Positions 34,051 through 45,595 are shown, numbered from the stretch's first letter. The stretch is 64,000 nt of DNA from Ligustrum vulgare (GCA_963555705.1 OY743173.1:1839501-1903500), one strand, 5' to 3'. Numbers and translations: made by a program. The notes: generated by a model from the sequence alone, not told the origin.

Positions 34051-35134
34051 TAGGGGGTAAACGGTTCAGTTTGAAGGGTTTTTGATAAATTTTCAAACCA
34101 AGCTATTTAAAAAGGCTTGACATTTTTCCAACCCAACCCAAACAAATTAATTTCCTAAACAAAACCATTTTTTGCGGTTGTGTGCGGGTTCAAATTATGG
34201 TTTGCAAACGAAATTAATCAAAGAAAAATTTCAAACCACGACTGATCATGAAAATCATATAAAATCTTGTTAAGAGGTTCTTCACTAGCATAACATAGTA
34301 ACATATTGTGATAAAGCTCATAAATAAGTAGCACATTAATTAGGAATCATACATCAAGAAAATTACTGCAAAAAAGATACTGGATCTAGATTAACAAAAA
34401 TGTTTGCGTGTCAAATTTGGAATTGAATTTAGTTTTTTTCACTAAACTAGAGTATTAAGTCTGTCCTAGTACATAATTGTGCATTGCTTCTTGGTCAAAT
34501 AAACTGTCCATCTCTTCTTGTTTACACTTTGATTGAATTCTTGAATATTGTATTCTTAAGAATATATTGTTGAATCTGATTCAAAAATATTAAATCAATC
34601 TGCATTCACTAGCCGAGTGAACATTTAACTAATTTCATGCTTAATTTTAATATTTGTATAATTGATAGCTTTTGACTACCTAATTCTAATAATATTTGAT
34701 AAATTATTAATCTAATGGTATGAATTTGATTATAATTCTGCAATCAGATTTTCCATTTTATACTCGTATTTATATTTATTATTCCTAACAATCTTTTTTT
34801 TAATTGCTATTTATTTATTTATTTATTTTTGCGGGTTAGCCATTTAAAATGAGTTTTAAAAAGTGAAACCTAAATCAAACCATAAGCAATGATCTCCTAC
34901 CCGCTGGAGGGTAGGTTATCCTACCCTCCAGCACCTTTTTCATCCCAAAAAATATTTTTTTAATGATGAAAAAGGTGCTGGAGGGTAGGATAACCTACCC
35001 TCCAGCGAGTAAGAGATCACCAGGCATCAAACCATTTGAAAACATTTTAGTTTGGGTCAAAAACCAAAACGTTAATGGATCTACGAGGACCCAAACCAAC
35101 GGTTTCAAATTTGCGGTTTCAATTTAAAGCCCTA
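34051..35134. mobile_element. hAT-like non-autonomous element
   Basis: Ends TAGGGGGTAAACGG and (reverse complement) TAGGGCTTTAAATTG. Flanked by an 8-bp target duplication ATCTTTTA / ATCTTTTC (34043-34050 and 35135-35142), 7 of 8 identical, as hAT elements make. The interior has AACCCAACCCAAAC and GGTTTG-type subterminal text and no transposase. A fold-back element sits inside at 34890-35019. Confidence 0.7.
34890..35019. repeat. 130-bp fold-back element, 55-bp arms
   Basis: Left arm 34890-34944 pairs with right arm 34965-35019 with two mismatches, leaving a 20-base A/T loop. Each arm itself contains the palindrome CTGGAGGGTAGG..TTAT..CCTACCCTCCAG, so the DNA or RNA can fold as one long hairpin or as two smaller ones. 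It is nested within the hAT-like element. Confidence 0.9.
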
Positions 35135-35142
35135 ATCTTTTC

Positions 35143-36614
35143 ATCATGAAAAATGTAGAGTATTGCACATGAGTTCCGATAAAATGGAGCAAAAACAGGG
35201 CTAGAAGACTGTCTAGCCTTAGCTCATCCACTACAATATATCAATGCACGGTGCACCACATGATATTCTATCTGGAAACTTTTTGGTAGTTACAAAAATA
35301 AAAAATAGAGAAAATGACCAACAAAAAAAATCCATCAATGTACCACATGAGATTCTAGTAAAATTTTATATATCATCGATTTCACCTTTGGCATAGAAAA
35401 TAATATAGGAAAAACTGAAGCCACATAATGTATTACGAATTAGAGTAACTGTGAACTCGCAATTTTCAATCAGGAAAGATGAAATAAGTCTGCGCCACTA
35501 TTTTAACAACTTCAATGCTAGTAAAATTCATCCTTTTACAACACAAGCCTAAAATAGTTCTACCCCACTTGTCGTTTTCTAGCAGGATCACAAAAACCAA
35601 AAGTTTTGAACTTTAAAACACGACCTCAAAACACAAAACAGAAAATGAATTGAAGACTGAAACACAAACTAAATCTAAACCGGCCATATTTTCTAGAAAA
35701 TATTTTTCTATATGCCTATTATCGCAATTCGGGGTGGGATTTTTTTCTTATCCACTCCAAAATAACTTAGCAATTCCTTTTCAAGAAGACAAAATTCACA
35801 TAAAATACAACATTATTTTACAAAGGTACAGCCATCAATCACATGGGCGGTAGTAAAGTCTAATGTTTACCATACTTATGGAGTACAAAGGTACTTAAAT
35901 GCCTTAAAAACTAGAAAGGAAACTCAAACAACAAATAAGACAACAATTATATTAAGTTTTACCCCATTTCCCGAGCCATCAATCACCAAGCTTCGCGTAG
36001 ATCACTTCCCTGAAACCACTATCATTATTTGGCAGCTGCTCCCTACACAGACGGGCAGGGCACATTAACATGTATCTCTTAAGCAATTGCTCATATGAAT
36101 AGAGGAAAACAAAGAACAAAGAACTTCACCACTTTTCAAGGAATCAAAGATGGGTTATATGTACTCCACGTTAAATTTAACGAACTTGAACCTTGTTTGG
36201 TCCCCAAGCATTTTTTTCAACTTTTCCCTTAAATTCATTTTCAACAACAGATTTCTAGGGGACCTATCACCTTTCACACTTTTAAACTACTTTTTAACCA
36301 TACATTCTCTAAATAAATCAAATCTCCTCCAAAACCACCATTATCAAAAAAGCTCTTAGAATCATTTTTCTCAATCACTATGAGGATAAAACTTCCTACA
36401 TATGTTTAGTTACCAGTGTCTATAATTGACGACTATACAGAAGAGGAAAGGGCAGTAAGACCAATCTACATGTAAAAGAAGAATAGAAATTTTGGGGACC
36501 AAAGTGACACTACCCCCACACAACTTCAACTCAAAGAGTGAAATTTAAACAGACAAAAATTTTCCATAACCATATTGTATAACATCTCCCTGCTTTTGAA
36601 TCTCAAGAGATAAT
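35143..36614. other. No gene recognised; possible 3' part of the TIM17 transcript
   Basis: AT-rich. On the minus strand, TGGTTTCAG|GGAAGTG near 36015 could be the acceptor of a 3'-UTR intron whose donor is the good CTG|GTAAGTGAG at about 37176, 29 bases after the TIM17 stop. A MITE-like stretch lies at about 36183-36357 (GTTTGGTCC..CAAAAAAGCTC). No other content is seen. Confidence 0.3.
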
Positions 36615-36617
36615 TAA

Positions 36618-36792
36618 GAGACCATTTGGTCCATGGAATTTTTTTGATTTTTATGGTTTTTTTGTATTTGTTGATGGATGTATGATTTAGATTGATTTGA
36701 AAAGTAAAAAATTGTGGGTTTGACCAAAGATGGATGGTTGAGATTGAATTTAAAAAGTTTTGGTAAAAAAATTTGATATAGCAAACAAGCTC
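36618..36792. mobile_element. Tourist-like MITE
   Basis: 175 bp, GAGACCATTTGGTCC..AGCAAACAAGCTC, flanked by the 3-bp target duplication TAA (36615-36617 and 36793-36795). GAG..CTC ends and TWA duplications are known for PIF/Harbinger-derived Tourist elements. Confidence 0.7.
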
Positions 36793-37204
36793 TAAAGCAA
36801 TACTTGATCATTAAGTATTTAGACCATCTTCAAGTGGATTCTAATTTCACAAACATGGAAGTGATAATTTTTTAAACAAATTGCACAAGCACATACTTTG
36901 TAAGAGTGTGAAATCACCAAATTTCAGTACTTCACAAGTTTGAAATTCATCTAGACCCAAAGGAAAGAAGAGTGAATAAATAATCCAATAAGCAAAAAAG
37001 TATATAGATGTTCATCTACCAATGTAAGCAAAAATATTTTTACTTGTTTGTACCTATTATCTATGTAGTCTCACAATTCAAGTGTAGTGTGGAAATGGCA
37101 ATAAGGAATTATAAATCATTCGAAGTCAACACATGTCAAATCTAAAACTTTAAACTACAGCCAGGGTGATTGCTCACTTACCAGAAAAATATCTCCAGAT
37201 GAGA

Positions 37205-37900
37205 TCATTTATACTCGAATGATGGTGGACTTGGAGCATCAAAGCTCTCCAAAACCTTTGTCTTGCTTCCGTCACTTGTAGATGTTTCCTCCTTAGCTCC
37301 ACCGCCAAAAAGCCCTCCAAACCATGATGATGATGTAGAGGAAGATGATGATGATGAAGATGCAGATGTAGATGCCATGTTATCAGTGTTCACTGGAGCT
37401 TGACCAGGCAGTTGTCCCATTGGATATCCAGGCACACCAGGCATATTGGACAGAGGCTCATCCATTGGTGGAAAATTCTGTGGTGCACTCATGACTTTAT
37501 TTAACATAATACCGGCTCCCTCAATCAAAGCAAGTAATATGCCACCAAACATTGCTGATTTTGAAGCAGCACCTAACCCTGCCCGCATCTGAAGAAAACC
37601 ACCAGTAGCAGCACCAGCTATGATGGAGTTCCACGGATCCTCTTTCTGGCGTATGTAGACCATTGTGCAATCGAATGTGGAAAAGAGTCCACCCCACACA
37701 GCAAAACTGCCTCCAACACGAGGTGCATTCATTCGCACGGCTTGAGAACCCCCAATCAAGCGTTCACCTTTAGGGGAGTTGTAAATTCCCTTCAAGAAAT
37801 GGAAAGCTGAACCTCCAACAGCACCCATGCCAAATGCTCCCCCAACATCATCGAGAATACGGTCGGGGCAAGGTTCTCGGGATGTTTCTGGGGTTCCCAT
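37205..37900 (-). CDS. TIM17: Mitochondrial import inner membrane translocase subunit TIM17
   Basis: An intact single-exon frame of 231 residues. TIM17 is a core subunit of the TIM23 complex, which moves presequence proteins across or into the inner mitochondrial membrane. The Tim17/22/23 domain covers about residues 10-135, with glycine-rich membrane spans near 17-36, 62-80, 92-108 and 113-133 ([62 protein letters not shown]). Cys11 and Cys78 correspond to the disulfide pair known in yeast Tim17. The plant-type C-terminal extension is Pro/Gly- then Ser-rich (about 175-190) and ends [16 protein letters not shown]. The start is the first ATG (AACCATGGGA). The length fits plant TIM17-2 proteins of about 230-245 residues. 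There are no frame defects. Confidence 0.96.
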   Translation of the reverse strand: MGTPETSREPCPDRILDDVGGAFGMGAVGGSAFHFLKGIYNSPKGERLIGGSQAVRMNAPRVGGSFAVWGGLFSTFDCTMVYIRQKEDPWNSIIAGAATGGFLQMRAGLGAASKSAMFGGILLALIEGAGIMLNKVMSAPQNFPPMDEPLSNMPGVPGYPMGQLPGQAPVNTDNMASTSASSSSSSSSTSSSWFGGLFGGGAKEETSTSDGSKTKVLESFDAPSPPSFEYK

Positions 37901-38447
37901 GGTTTACTAACAACAAAACGTGGAAAATGACAAGCTATTGATGGTATTGCAGGAGGTTATTTTCCCAAAATGAAGTGATCCTGTTTTACAAGAACTATTC
38001 AAACAGTGTTACCACCTTCAAGACTATCTTTTAAGATGCATATAATTACTGAATCCACATTTCTGCAATTAAACGCGAAAATCAGTAGCAGATAGCATTC
38101 CCCACACGCGCACACACACACAAAATACAATGAGTATAGAAAAATATAGAAATATGATTCAAATAATTTTCATAATTTCTTAGACAAATAATTAACTTTT
38201 TCTTTTGCCTTGAGCTCCCCCATCCCCCTCTGCCTCTACCAACAGTGCCTACCTATGGTCTGTGGCCCTGAGGGCCTAAGGTGAACTTTTAAATTGGACC
38301 CTCGCATGTAGATTTTTTTTTTTTTATTATTTTTTTAAACGGGGACCGACAGATTGAAATCGATCTAAACAAGAATTTTAATATAATAACTAAATAAGAA
38401 ACCCGTGTGAAAATTGTTTTGTTCTTCTGTACTTGCCTTGTCCAGAA

Positions 38448-38812
38448 CAGTGTTCTAAAATGAACGAAAATGCACCGCCTAGGCGTGATGTGTGGCCAAA
38501 ACGCGTCGAATAAGTGGTATGCGCGTAAAAATATGGTCAACGTTTTTTTTACCGCCTAGGCAGGATTAAACGTGCCTAGGCGAGATTAGGAGTGCCTAAT
38601 CTCGTCTAGGCGTCGCCTAATCCGATTTTTTTTTAAGGGTAAAAAATTTAATTTTTTATATAAAAATATATTTAATGTCTTAAAATAATTTAAATTAAAA
38701 TAAAATTTAAAATACAAAACGCATTATGACGCTTATTCTTCGCATTGACACGCCTAAACTTGTGATTTTTTATTCTCGACCTCAACGCATCGCAACGCAT
38801 TTTAGAACATTG
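38448..38812. mobile_element. hAT-like MITE with CGCCTAGGCG motifs
   Basis: Terminal inverted repeats CAGTGTTCTAAAATG and CATTTTAGAACATTG (14 of 15 paired), 365 bp. The possible 8-bp target duplication is degenerate (GTCCAGAA/GTTCAAAG). The interior is rich in CGCCTAGGCG-type palindromes (CCGCCTAGGC, GTGCCTAGGCGAG, GTCTAGGCGTCG). It lies in the inferred TIM17 5'-UTR intron. Confidence 0.7.
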
Positions 38813-39383
38813 GTTCAAAGTCTACTTTTCTCCCAAAACCCATGTGAAAACTGTTCCACCCAACTACAAAGCACAAGTCCTATTTTAATCACACATCAAA
38901 AAACATAAAAAAACCAAACCGTGTTTTAATTTTTGGTCATTACCATGTTGGGGTACTTGGTGGAGAAGAAACTTTGAAGAAGAAATGGAAAAATCAAGAC
39001 TTGTTCTTATAGTGAAGAGAATATCTGGTGGAATAGGCATCCCAGAGACCGTTTACTTGAAAACAAGTGCTTGGTGTTCAAGTTCTTGCCATTGGGTTTC
39101 TGTGAAAGGGTACCAACTTCTTTCACTCATTATTTCCACAGAAAAGTATCAATGTTTTCAGTGTTTAGGCTTCAAATGGGATGAAAATGAATAGAGAAAA
39201 AGGGTTTGGTTTAGCATAGAGAGTTATTGAATGGTTGGGTGGTATATTTATTTTAGGAATCATTGCAGAATCTTCTGTACCTGTATAAAACTAATGGTTC
39301 ATTGGTTCTGATCAAACTCTACAATGCAGTCAACTTTACAGTTTACACGAAAATACAATTTCTCTTACTCTATCATATTAACT

Positions 39384-39856
39384 CATCTCCAACCCAAAAC
39401 TTCAAATTCCACACCAAATAAAATTTTATTTATTACTTCATATTTACTTTATTCCTAAACCAATTATCAACCCAATTGATTAACTAATTTTAGCCCAAAA
39501 TATTAATTCAATTCAACTAAATAATTAATTTTATCAACATCAAGAAATTGATCCAACTAAACCAAAATAAACATTTTCATCCAACACAATTTTTTAATTG
39601 ATATGAGCCAAAATAAAATTAACCCAAACAAGTCCTTACCAAACAATATCAACCCAAACAAATAAAAAAAGGACAGAGCTTGATTTTTTGGGCAAAATTA
39701 TTAAAAAAGAAAAAGAAAGAAAAAAGGAAAAGTAAAAAATAGCATCTTGAACAGTGCATATAAACTGCAAAAATGCAGTTTTGAAGTACCCCGGTTGGTG
39801 CTTATTCAAACTGCAAAATCCTTCGTTTTGGAGTTTTACAGTATGGGTTGGAGATG
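39384..39856. mobile_element. MITE with TGGGTTGGAGATG inverted repeats
   Basis: CATCTCCAACCCA (39384-39396) is perfectly inverted at 39844-39856. The 473-bp interior is AT-rich (CAACCCAA.., ATTAATTT..) without coding content. The superfamily is uncertain because no target duplication is clear. It also lies upstream of TIM17. Confidence 0.6.
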
Positions 39857-40472
39857 GCCATTTGATAAACTTGTTTATAGACAAATTTTTGTTTCTTCAC
39901 ATTTCTTCAAATGAATTTCCTATTCCAAAGTTTAGAATAAAGGGCAAATATTCATGATGCAAGTTTCCATCTACAACAAAATCGGAAAACTACAACCCGG
40001 CAGGTAAATCCCTATTTCAGCCAATACTTTGGCTAAGACCAGAGCCTAATTAAAACAATTTGGCACAACTATTGTTAGTGCGTATCAATAGATTCTACTA
40101 ATTCTAGCTTCTCAAGATTCAGAATCCCAAACGACCAAACTAAAAATCAAAAATAAACAAAACGTCAAAACCCAATCAATAAATTATAAAAGATTCAACA
40201 ACATCACTGAAACACTACAGATATCAAGAACCCAAACTCGATTTTTCACATAATACAAAAATAAATTCATGAAGGATGAGAAGTGTACTTTCGAAGATTA
40301 TCTGATGAATAACGATGTCCGGTGGCTTGCGCCGGGCAGTCGAGCAGCGAGGCGGTAGCGGGTTTCGGGCGATGGCGGCGGAGGTGGGGAACAGAAAAGA
40401 GGTTCGCTTATATGAATGATTGAAGTCTGAAGAGTACGTCGAGGCCCGAGGGCTGCCTTTGATTTCAATTTC

Positions 40473-40560
40473 AATTTAATTGAGGGTTTTGGGCCAGGGC
40501 AATTGAAAGTGGGCTTGTTTTTAATTGTGTCTTAATTTTTATTTTTTTTATCCCTTGAAT
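40473..40560. repeat. 88-bp promoter segment, copy 1 (site II motifs)
   Basis: Repeated at 41048-41135 with one mismatch, offset exactly 575 bp. Contains TGGGCC (40490-40495) and TGGGCT (40510-40515). Confidence 0.9.
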
Positions 40561-41047
40561 AGTTGAATGTTTACTTACACTAATTGTCTACCCGTGCGAT
40601 GCACGAAATATATAATTTTTAAATCATAATTTTGAAAATATCTTGATTCAATCACATCAAATAAAAAACATAATTTTAATAAAACTTCAATAAAAAAATG
40701 TTATTCAATTTGAAACTTTAAAAAAGACAAAAATATTCAAAATAAAAAATGATAAATGTACACTAAGTATAACACGTCACTCAAAATTTCACACTCATTT
40801 AAATTTTTTTATATAATTTTTTTTTTTATTATTACGTTTTTCTCTAAAATTTGCTCACATCATCACATATTTTCCTTTTAATATATTATAATTTTTTATT
40901 AACTATATTTTTTAATATGTTGCTTACATATTTTTTATTTGAAATTCAATATATTAATTAATATATTTTATTTTTCCTTGTATTTTAAACATGTCAATTT
41001 TTGTCAAAATGGTGAAATGATAAAACCTCGATTTGGTAATAATGTTT
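40561..41047 (-). mobile_element. Helitron-end-like sequence between the 88-bp duplicates
   Basis: ACCCGTGCGATGCACG at about 40592-40607 is the hairpin found just inside plant Helitron 3' ends; read on the minus strand it is followed by AGACAATTAG, a decayed CTAG end. The rest is AT-rich. No matching TC-type 5' end was found, so this is probably a remnant. Confidence 0.4.
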
Positions 41048-41135
41048 AATTTAATTGAGGGTTTTGGGCCAGGGGAATTGAAAGTGGGCTTGTTTTTAAT
41101 TGTGTCTTAATTTTTATTTTTTTTATCCCTTGAAT
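41048..41135. repeat. 88-bp promoter segment, copy 2
   Basis: Matches 40473-40560; TGGGCC at 41065-41070 and TGGGCT at 41085-41090. Confidence 0.9.
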
Positions 41136-41149
41136 GTTTACTTACATTA

Positions 41150-41685
41150 GATCGCGTTTGATAGTCAGGATGAAATTTAGATAGGCAGAAAATGAATTTC
41201 AGATGATTAAATTCTAGACAACTGAGTTCTTGATAATTGAAAGTTTAATGTGTTGATTGATTTAATTTTCTAGATGAAAAAAGTGGAGGATTTTCCAATT
41301 TTTATTGTTTGGTTAACATTATTTTCATGACAAATAAAATAAAATTTAGCTATTTTAATCAAAAAATATTTTTTTTGTATTTTTCCACACATTTGTACTT
41401 GATAATAATAATGCTAATTTTTGAGAAAAAATAAATTAATTAACAACAACAAAAATAATCAAACGTGACGAAGATTGTTTAAACTTATGCCAAGAAAATA
41501 ATAGCACCTACCTAGCCAAGAAAAGCAATTCTTGATTTTGGAGGAAAATGTCATCACGTGACGTCGTGACCTGAAAATGGAAAATGATTTTCTTAGAAAA
41601 TATTGGCAATCAAACATCACCAAAGATGAAAAAATGGTTGGAAAATGTCATTTTCCCTAGAAAAATATGTGAATCAAACGTATCC
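41150..41685. mobile_element. Tourist-like MITE
   Basis: Ends GATCGCGTTTGAT and (reverse complement) GGATACGTTTGATTC, with the 3-bp target duplication TTA (41147-41149, 41686-41688). 536 bp, no ORF. Confidence 0.65.
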
Positions 41686-41688
41686 TTA

Positions 41689-42259
41689 GTATTTTAATTA
41701 ATTTTTACATAATTTTCTTTTTCTATTAAAAAACTTACAATATTCTCACCAATACCGCACCGTCCCACCGTGTCACATCCCTTTTTCTCGACGAGATTCA
41801 GTGTGTTGTTGAAATACGTCGTCATTGTGCTTTCACCACCAATTCTACAACGTGTTTGATGAAATTTCTAATCTAATATAATGGAAGTATCATAAAAATT
41901 TATAAAAGTATCAAGCAGTGATACTAAAATTTCGCTCAAAGTATCATAATATTTGATAGAGTTTCAAGTTATGATACTAAAAATTTGAAACTATCATAAT
42001 ATGATATTTTTGATTAAAAAAATATATTTTTCAGTAAAAAAAAAAATTAAAGTATTTCTCAGTAATTCTTTAAAATGACGTATATTTCAATTATTATACG
42101 AAAATTTGGATATTTGTGCAAACACTCCTCTATTTTAGGATAAATACGTATACATGATTTTTGAAATATAGGATTTCAAATTACAAAAAAAAACGCAATG
42201 TTTTGTTTCAAAAATCAGGTTTTTTAAGTATATGTATATATATATATTGTTAATTAAAT
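41689..42259. other. No feature recognised
   Basis: AT-rich host sequence on both strands. It has tandem-like GTATCATAA phrases near 41880-42010, without a regular period or reading frame. Confidence 0.4.
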
Positions 42260-43431
42260 AAGTTATTGTCAACAATTATATACACTTTATGTCACAGTCA
42301 AAAATCACAAAATTTATATGTCACAAATTATTAAATCAATTAGTCATTATTTATTTCGGTCAAATAATGAATATAGAGGTCACAATTTATTTCTTGCTCA
42401 CAAATCATAAATTTTATAGGTCATAACTTATTTCTCGATCACAAATTATTCGATCAAAACTTATTTCTAGGTTAAAAATCTCGAATTTCATAGGTCACAA
42501 CTTATTTTACTATTACAAATTTCAACTTAATTGGTAACAACTTAAAAAATCCGTAAAGTCACAATCCCGAATATTTTAAGATCATGTGTTATTTACAAGT
42601 CACAAGTTACAAATTTATTGGCAACAATCAGTCTCAACTTATTCTACGGTCACAAATTATAAATAGTTTATGGTCACAGTCACAAATCACAGATTTAATA
42701 AGTCACAAATTATTAAACCTCGGTTTGGTAAAGTGATTATAAATCGGTTTATAATCTACATAATTTCTCAAACAACTTTTTAACCATACATATTTTCTTT
42801 CTCCAATTTTTAACCACACGTCTTACCTCGAAAAATCAAATAAATTTGGTTTATAATCACCTTCTTTGGATCCGAACAAAGGCTAAATTAATTAGTCACG
42901 ATTTATTTCTCAGTCATATCATAGATGTCACAATTTATTTTCAAGTCACAAATCACAAATTTTATAGATAAAAAATTATTTGTCAATCTAACGTTTTTTG
43001 GTCACTACTTATTTCTAGGTCGCAATAACTCACAATTATTTTACAATCACAAATTCCAATTTAATTGATCACGAACTTAAAAAATATTTTTAAAATCGGG
43101 TGGTAATAATAAAAATATGTATAAATATTTTATTAATTAAATAGGTAATTAAATATGTTAAAGTCACATGAACATACAATTTCTGGTTACGGTCACAAAC
43201 TAAAATTTTATATTTCACAAATTATTTATCGATAAAAAATTAATCGATCACGACTTATTTTTCGATTACAAATCACAAATTTTATGGGTCACGACTCATT
43301 TCAAGGTCATAAATCAAATTTTTTACTTGTCACAATCATTTCTTTGTCACAAATTATCAAACTAATCGGTCAAGAGTTGTTTATCGATCACAGGTCACAA
43401 ATTTCGGTCACTACTTATGTTTTGGTTACAA
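42260..43431. repeat. AT-rich GTCACAA tandem array
   Basis: Irregular units of GGTCACAA(C/A)TTATTTCT(C/A)GG, TCACAAATCACAAATTTTAT and variants over 1.1 kb. It is related in wording to the 22782-27620 array but without the C-rich spacers. It is interrupted by a MITE (42717-42883) and bounded by a Helitron at 43432. Confidence 0.7.
42717..42883. mobile_element. Tourist-like MITE (family of the 1840-3480 cluster)
   Basis: ACCTCGGTTTGG..CCGAACAAAGGC, 167 bp, target duplication TAA (42714-42716, 42884-42886), with GTGATTATAAA inverted inside both ends. It is the best-bounded copy of the family. Confidence 0.65.
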
Positions 43432-43645
43432 CTAGTATTTCACTTGTGTGATGCACGAATTTGACCATTTCTTATTTAATTACTTGATTCAAAAAATAAT
43501 ATTTAATACATTTGTATATATAGTCCAAGGAGCATTTAATTAGCAACAACAATTACATTATGAAAATGGGATAATAATTTAAAAAAATGTTTCCAAAAAT
43601 AGTAAGTTGAATTGGCAGGAATATAGTTTGACGGCTATTACTTTA

Positions 43646-43711
<66 letters not shown>

Positions 43712-43715
43712 TAGA
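43432..43715 (-). mobile_element. 284-bp non-autonomous Helitron
   Basis: On the minus strand it begins TCTATATTATTATTATT (43715) after a host A and ends with hairpin CGTGCATCACACA, then AGTGAAATACTAG, followed by a host T. A (AAT)n microsatellite (43651-43711) occupies the 5' end. No coding capacity. Confidence 0.7.
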
Positions 43716-44324
43716 TTAAAATTAAAATTATTGATAGTATTATAGTACTTAAATGATATAATTTATAATGAATGGGATATTAAAGAAAGTATATATATAT
43801 ATAAACTAAGACTTAAGTCACAACTTATTTATCCATCACAAGTCTCGAATTTAATAGGTCCAACTATAATGACCTGAAAAATTATGACTTCCTTAATTGT
43901 CCATTATGATGTAAGAATTTACCTTTAGAATTTATATAATTATTTTGGAATTTAAAGAAAGAGAAACGGAGTTTTTAATTAAATGAAACGTTACGGAAAA
44001 TAAGTTAAAGTGTCACTTTTCTCGAGACTTTTTTTATCATTCCCGATCTCATTTGATTGCTGTGATATATGTATGGGAAAAATTTTGGCACAAAATTCGA
44101 AAATATAAAAACGGTTTTTCATTTCGACCAACAGATAACCCTCGGTGAATTTTTAAACTTAGGACGATAAAAATGGTTAACTCGAAAAATAATTGGAGAG
44201 GCCTACTTTGAAAAGCCATAACTTCCTCTTCGGTTATCCATTACTTACACTATAAAATGTACGTTAAAGTACTCAATGAGTACTTTGAAACGGTACCAAG
44301 AACGCAAGGTTTGGACATTGTTTA
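43716..44324. other. Unassigned sequence left of the LTR nest
   Basis: Moderately AT-rich. ACTATAATGACCTGAAAAATT (near 43862) and phrases such as GAGAGGCCTACTTTGAAAAG look like LTR text, but no ends, primer site or reading frame could be established. Confidence 0.35.
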
Positions 44325-44687
44325 CTATTCGCTGAACCGCAAGTGCACGGGTCGCGCAAGTAATAAAGTGGACTTGAGTCCAAGTATCGATTCCACAGAT
44401 ATTGTTGTAAATTGTATTTTAGATTATTAACCTTAACCGGAACAATAAAAACTTTGAATTTGAGAATTTTGAATTGAAAGTTAGACTAAAGATTTAAACT
44501 AAACGAAAACAGGAAAATTTGATTTATTAAAACGATAAGATGAATATGTTAGAATTATGAATCCATATTTATCATATCAACCATGTATTTGACTTAAACA
44601 TTTAATAACAAGGTATGAGTATTGAAAATCCGTGTTCCTATAGTTATTTATGTCCCCTTTCGAGCGATGACTTAAACATTTAATAAT
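44325..44687 (-). repeat. Inverted LTR-end fragment of a diverged family
   Basis: CCGCAAGTGCACGGGTCGCG, then AAGTAATAAAGTGGACTTGA, is the reverse-strand form of an Athila-like LTR end (compare 61890-61940). It is too diverged from the E 5' LTR to be that element's own 3' LTR. It joins the truncated C LTR at about 44688 within the shared word ATTTAATAATCG. Confidence 0.5.
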
Positions 44688-45437
44688 CGGGATTGACGAT
44701 GTAGATTTAATGTTTCTTGTTTGATTTTAATTCTCAAGTTGGTGCTTTGATATTTATGTATTGATTTTATTATTGCGTTTAATGCTTGAGTTGCTTGATC
44801 ACCAATTCATGATTTAATGGTTGTTTTCATAATCCGAGATGTGAGTTAACAATTAGATCACGTAATAAAATCCGTCAATTTCAACAAAAAGATAGAAATA
44901 TGAATTTGTGGTTGCATGTGGTCAATTATGAATTCTTAGAAAATTTAATGCATTTAGCTAAGGAGAACTCTTACCCGCTGTAGAGATACATGGTTGACTT
45001 AGTTAAATAGGCCTAATTTGAACTCGAGAGAGGTAAATTAGATATATGCGTGAATTCGACCAAATACAATTTTAGAAAACAACTTGAGATGAGAAATTAA
45101 GTTAGAACATTATTTCGAAATCGTTAGCCCCGATATTCATTCAATTGCTAGAAATCCCACCACCTTGTTTCTTGCTTTTAGTTTAATTTTCTATTTTCAT
45201 TTTAATTACATTGTTTATTTCATTGATTCTCAATTACTTGTCATTTTTATTTTTGTTTTTATTATTTTGCAATTTATTTTCTTAGTTAGTTTTGGTTCTA
45301 GTTTAGGAATTCTATTGAATCAAAGTAAATCGATAACAAATAAATAGTTCTCGTGGGATCGACAACCCGGACTCAAAAAAAGTCCACTTTTACTACTTGT
45401 TAGCGATATCGTACACTTGCGATATTTCACACCAACA
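44688..45437 (+). repeat. 5' LTR of C, 5'-truncated
   Basis: Matches 53992-54764 of the 3' LTR; the first ~715 bp, including the promoter, are missing. Ends ..TTTCACACCAACA. Confidence 0.9.
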
Positions 45438-45443
45438 AGTTTT

Positions 45444-45461
45444 TGGCGCCGTTGCCGGGGA
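45444..45461 (+). other. Primer-binding site, perfect tRNA-Asp complement
   Basis: TGGCGCCGTTGCCGGGGA equals the complement of the plant tRNA-Asp(GTC) 3' end including CCA, 18 of 18. It starts 7 bases after the LTR. Confidence 0.92.
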
Positions 45462-45595
45462 CTATTTTAATTTGTTATTTATTTATTTTGATTTTTAGCA
45501 TTCTTAGCTTTTAGATTTAGTTTACCTTTAGTTTTTAACATTTTGATTCAAAAAAAAAAAGAAAAAAACTTTTAGAATTCTATTCTTTTCCTTTT

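Larger units (their letters stand above)
37901..40440 (-). promoter_or_regulatory. Putative TIM17 5'-UTR intron, leader and promoter
   Basis: Seven bases upstream of the ATG the sense strand has TTTTGTTGTTAG, a good splice acceptor, so the 5' UTR is probably spliced. A GC-rich, leader-like block on the same strand at about 40300-40400 (CCGCCGCCATCGCCCG..) is the likely first exon. A weak donor AAA|GTACAC lies near 40288, and CATATAAG (about 40410) could serve as a TATA box. TGGGCC/TGGGCT (site II) motifs lie just upstream at 40490 and 40510; such motifs are known in promoters of plant mitochondrial-protein genes. Two MITEs sit in the inferred intron. Transcript data are not visible here; this is inference. 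Confidence 0.45.

Noticed and set aside
44325..44687. 3' LTR of element E
   Set aside because: Orientation and position fit, but similarity to the E 5' LTR end is too low for two LTRs of one insertion; kept as an unassigned LTR fragment.
45165..45347. Small hydrophobic ORF repeated at 54459-54674
   Set aside because: Both lie in the same position of the two C LTRs; shared identity is explained by the LTR, and the frame has no gene context.
45444..45461. tRNA-Asp gene
   Set aside because: Only the 18 bases complementary to the tRNA 3' end are present, just after an LTR: a primer-binding site, not a gene.
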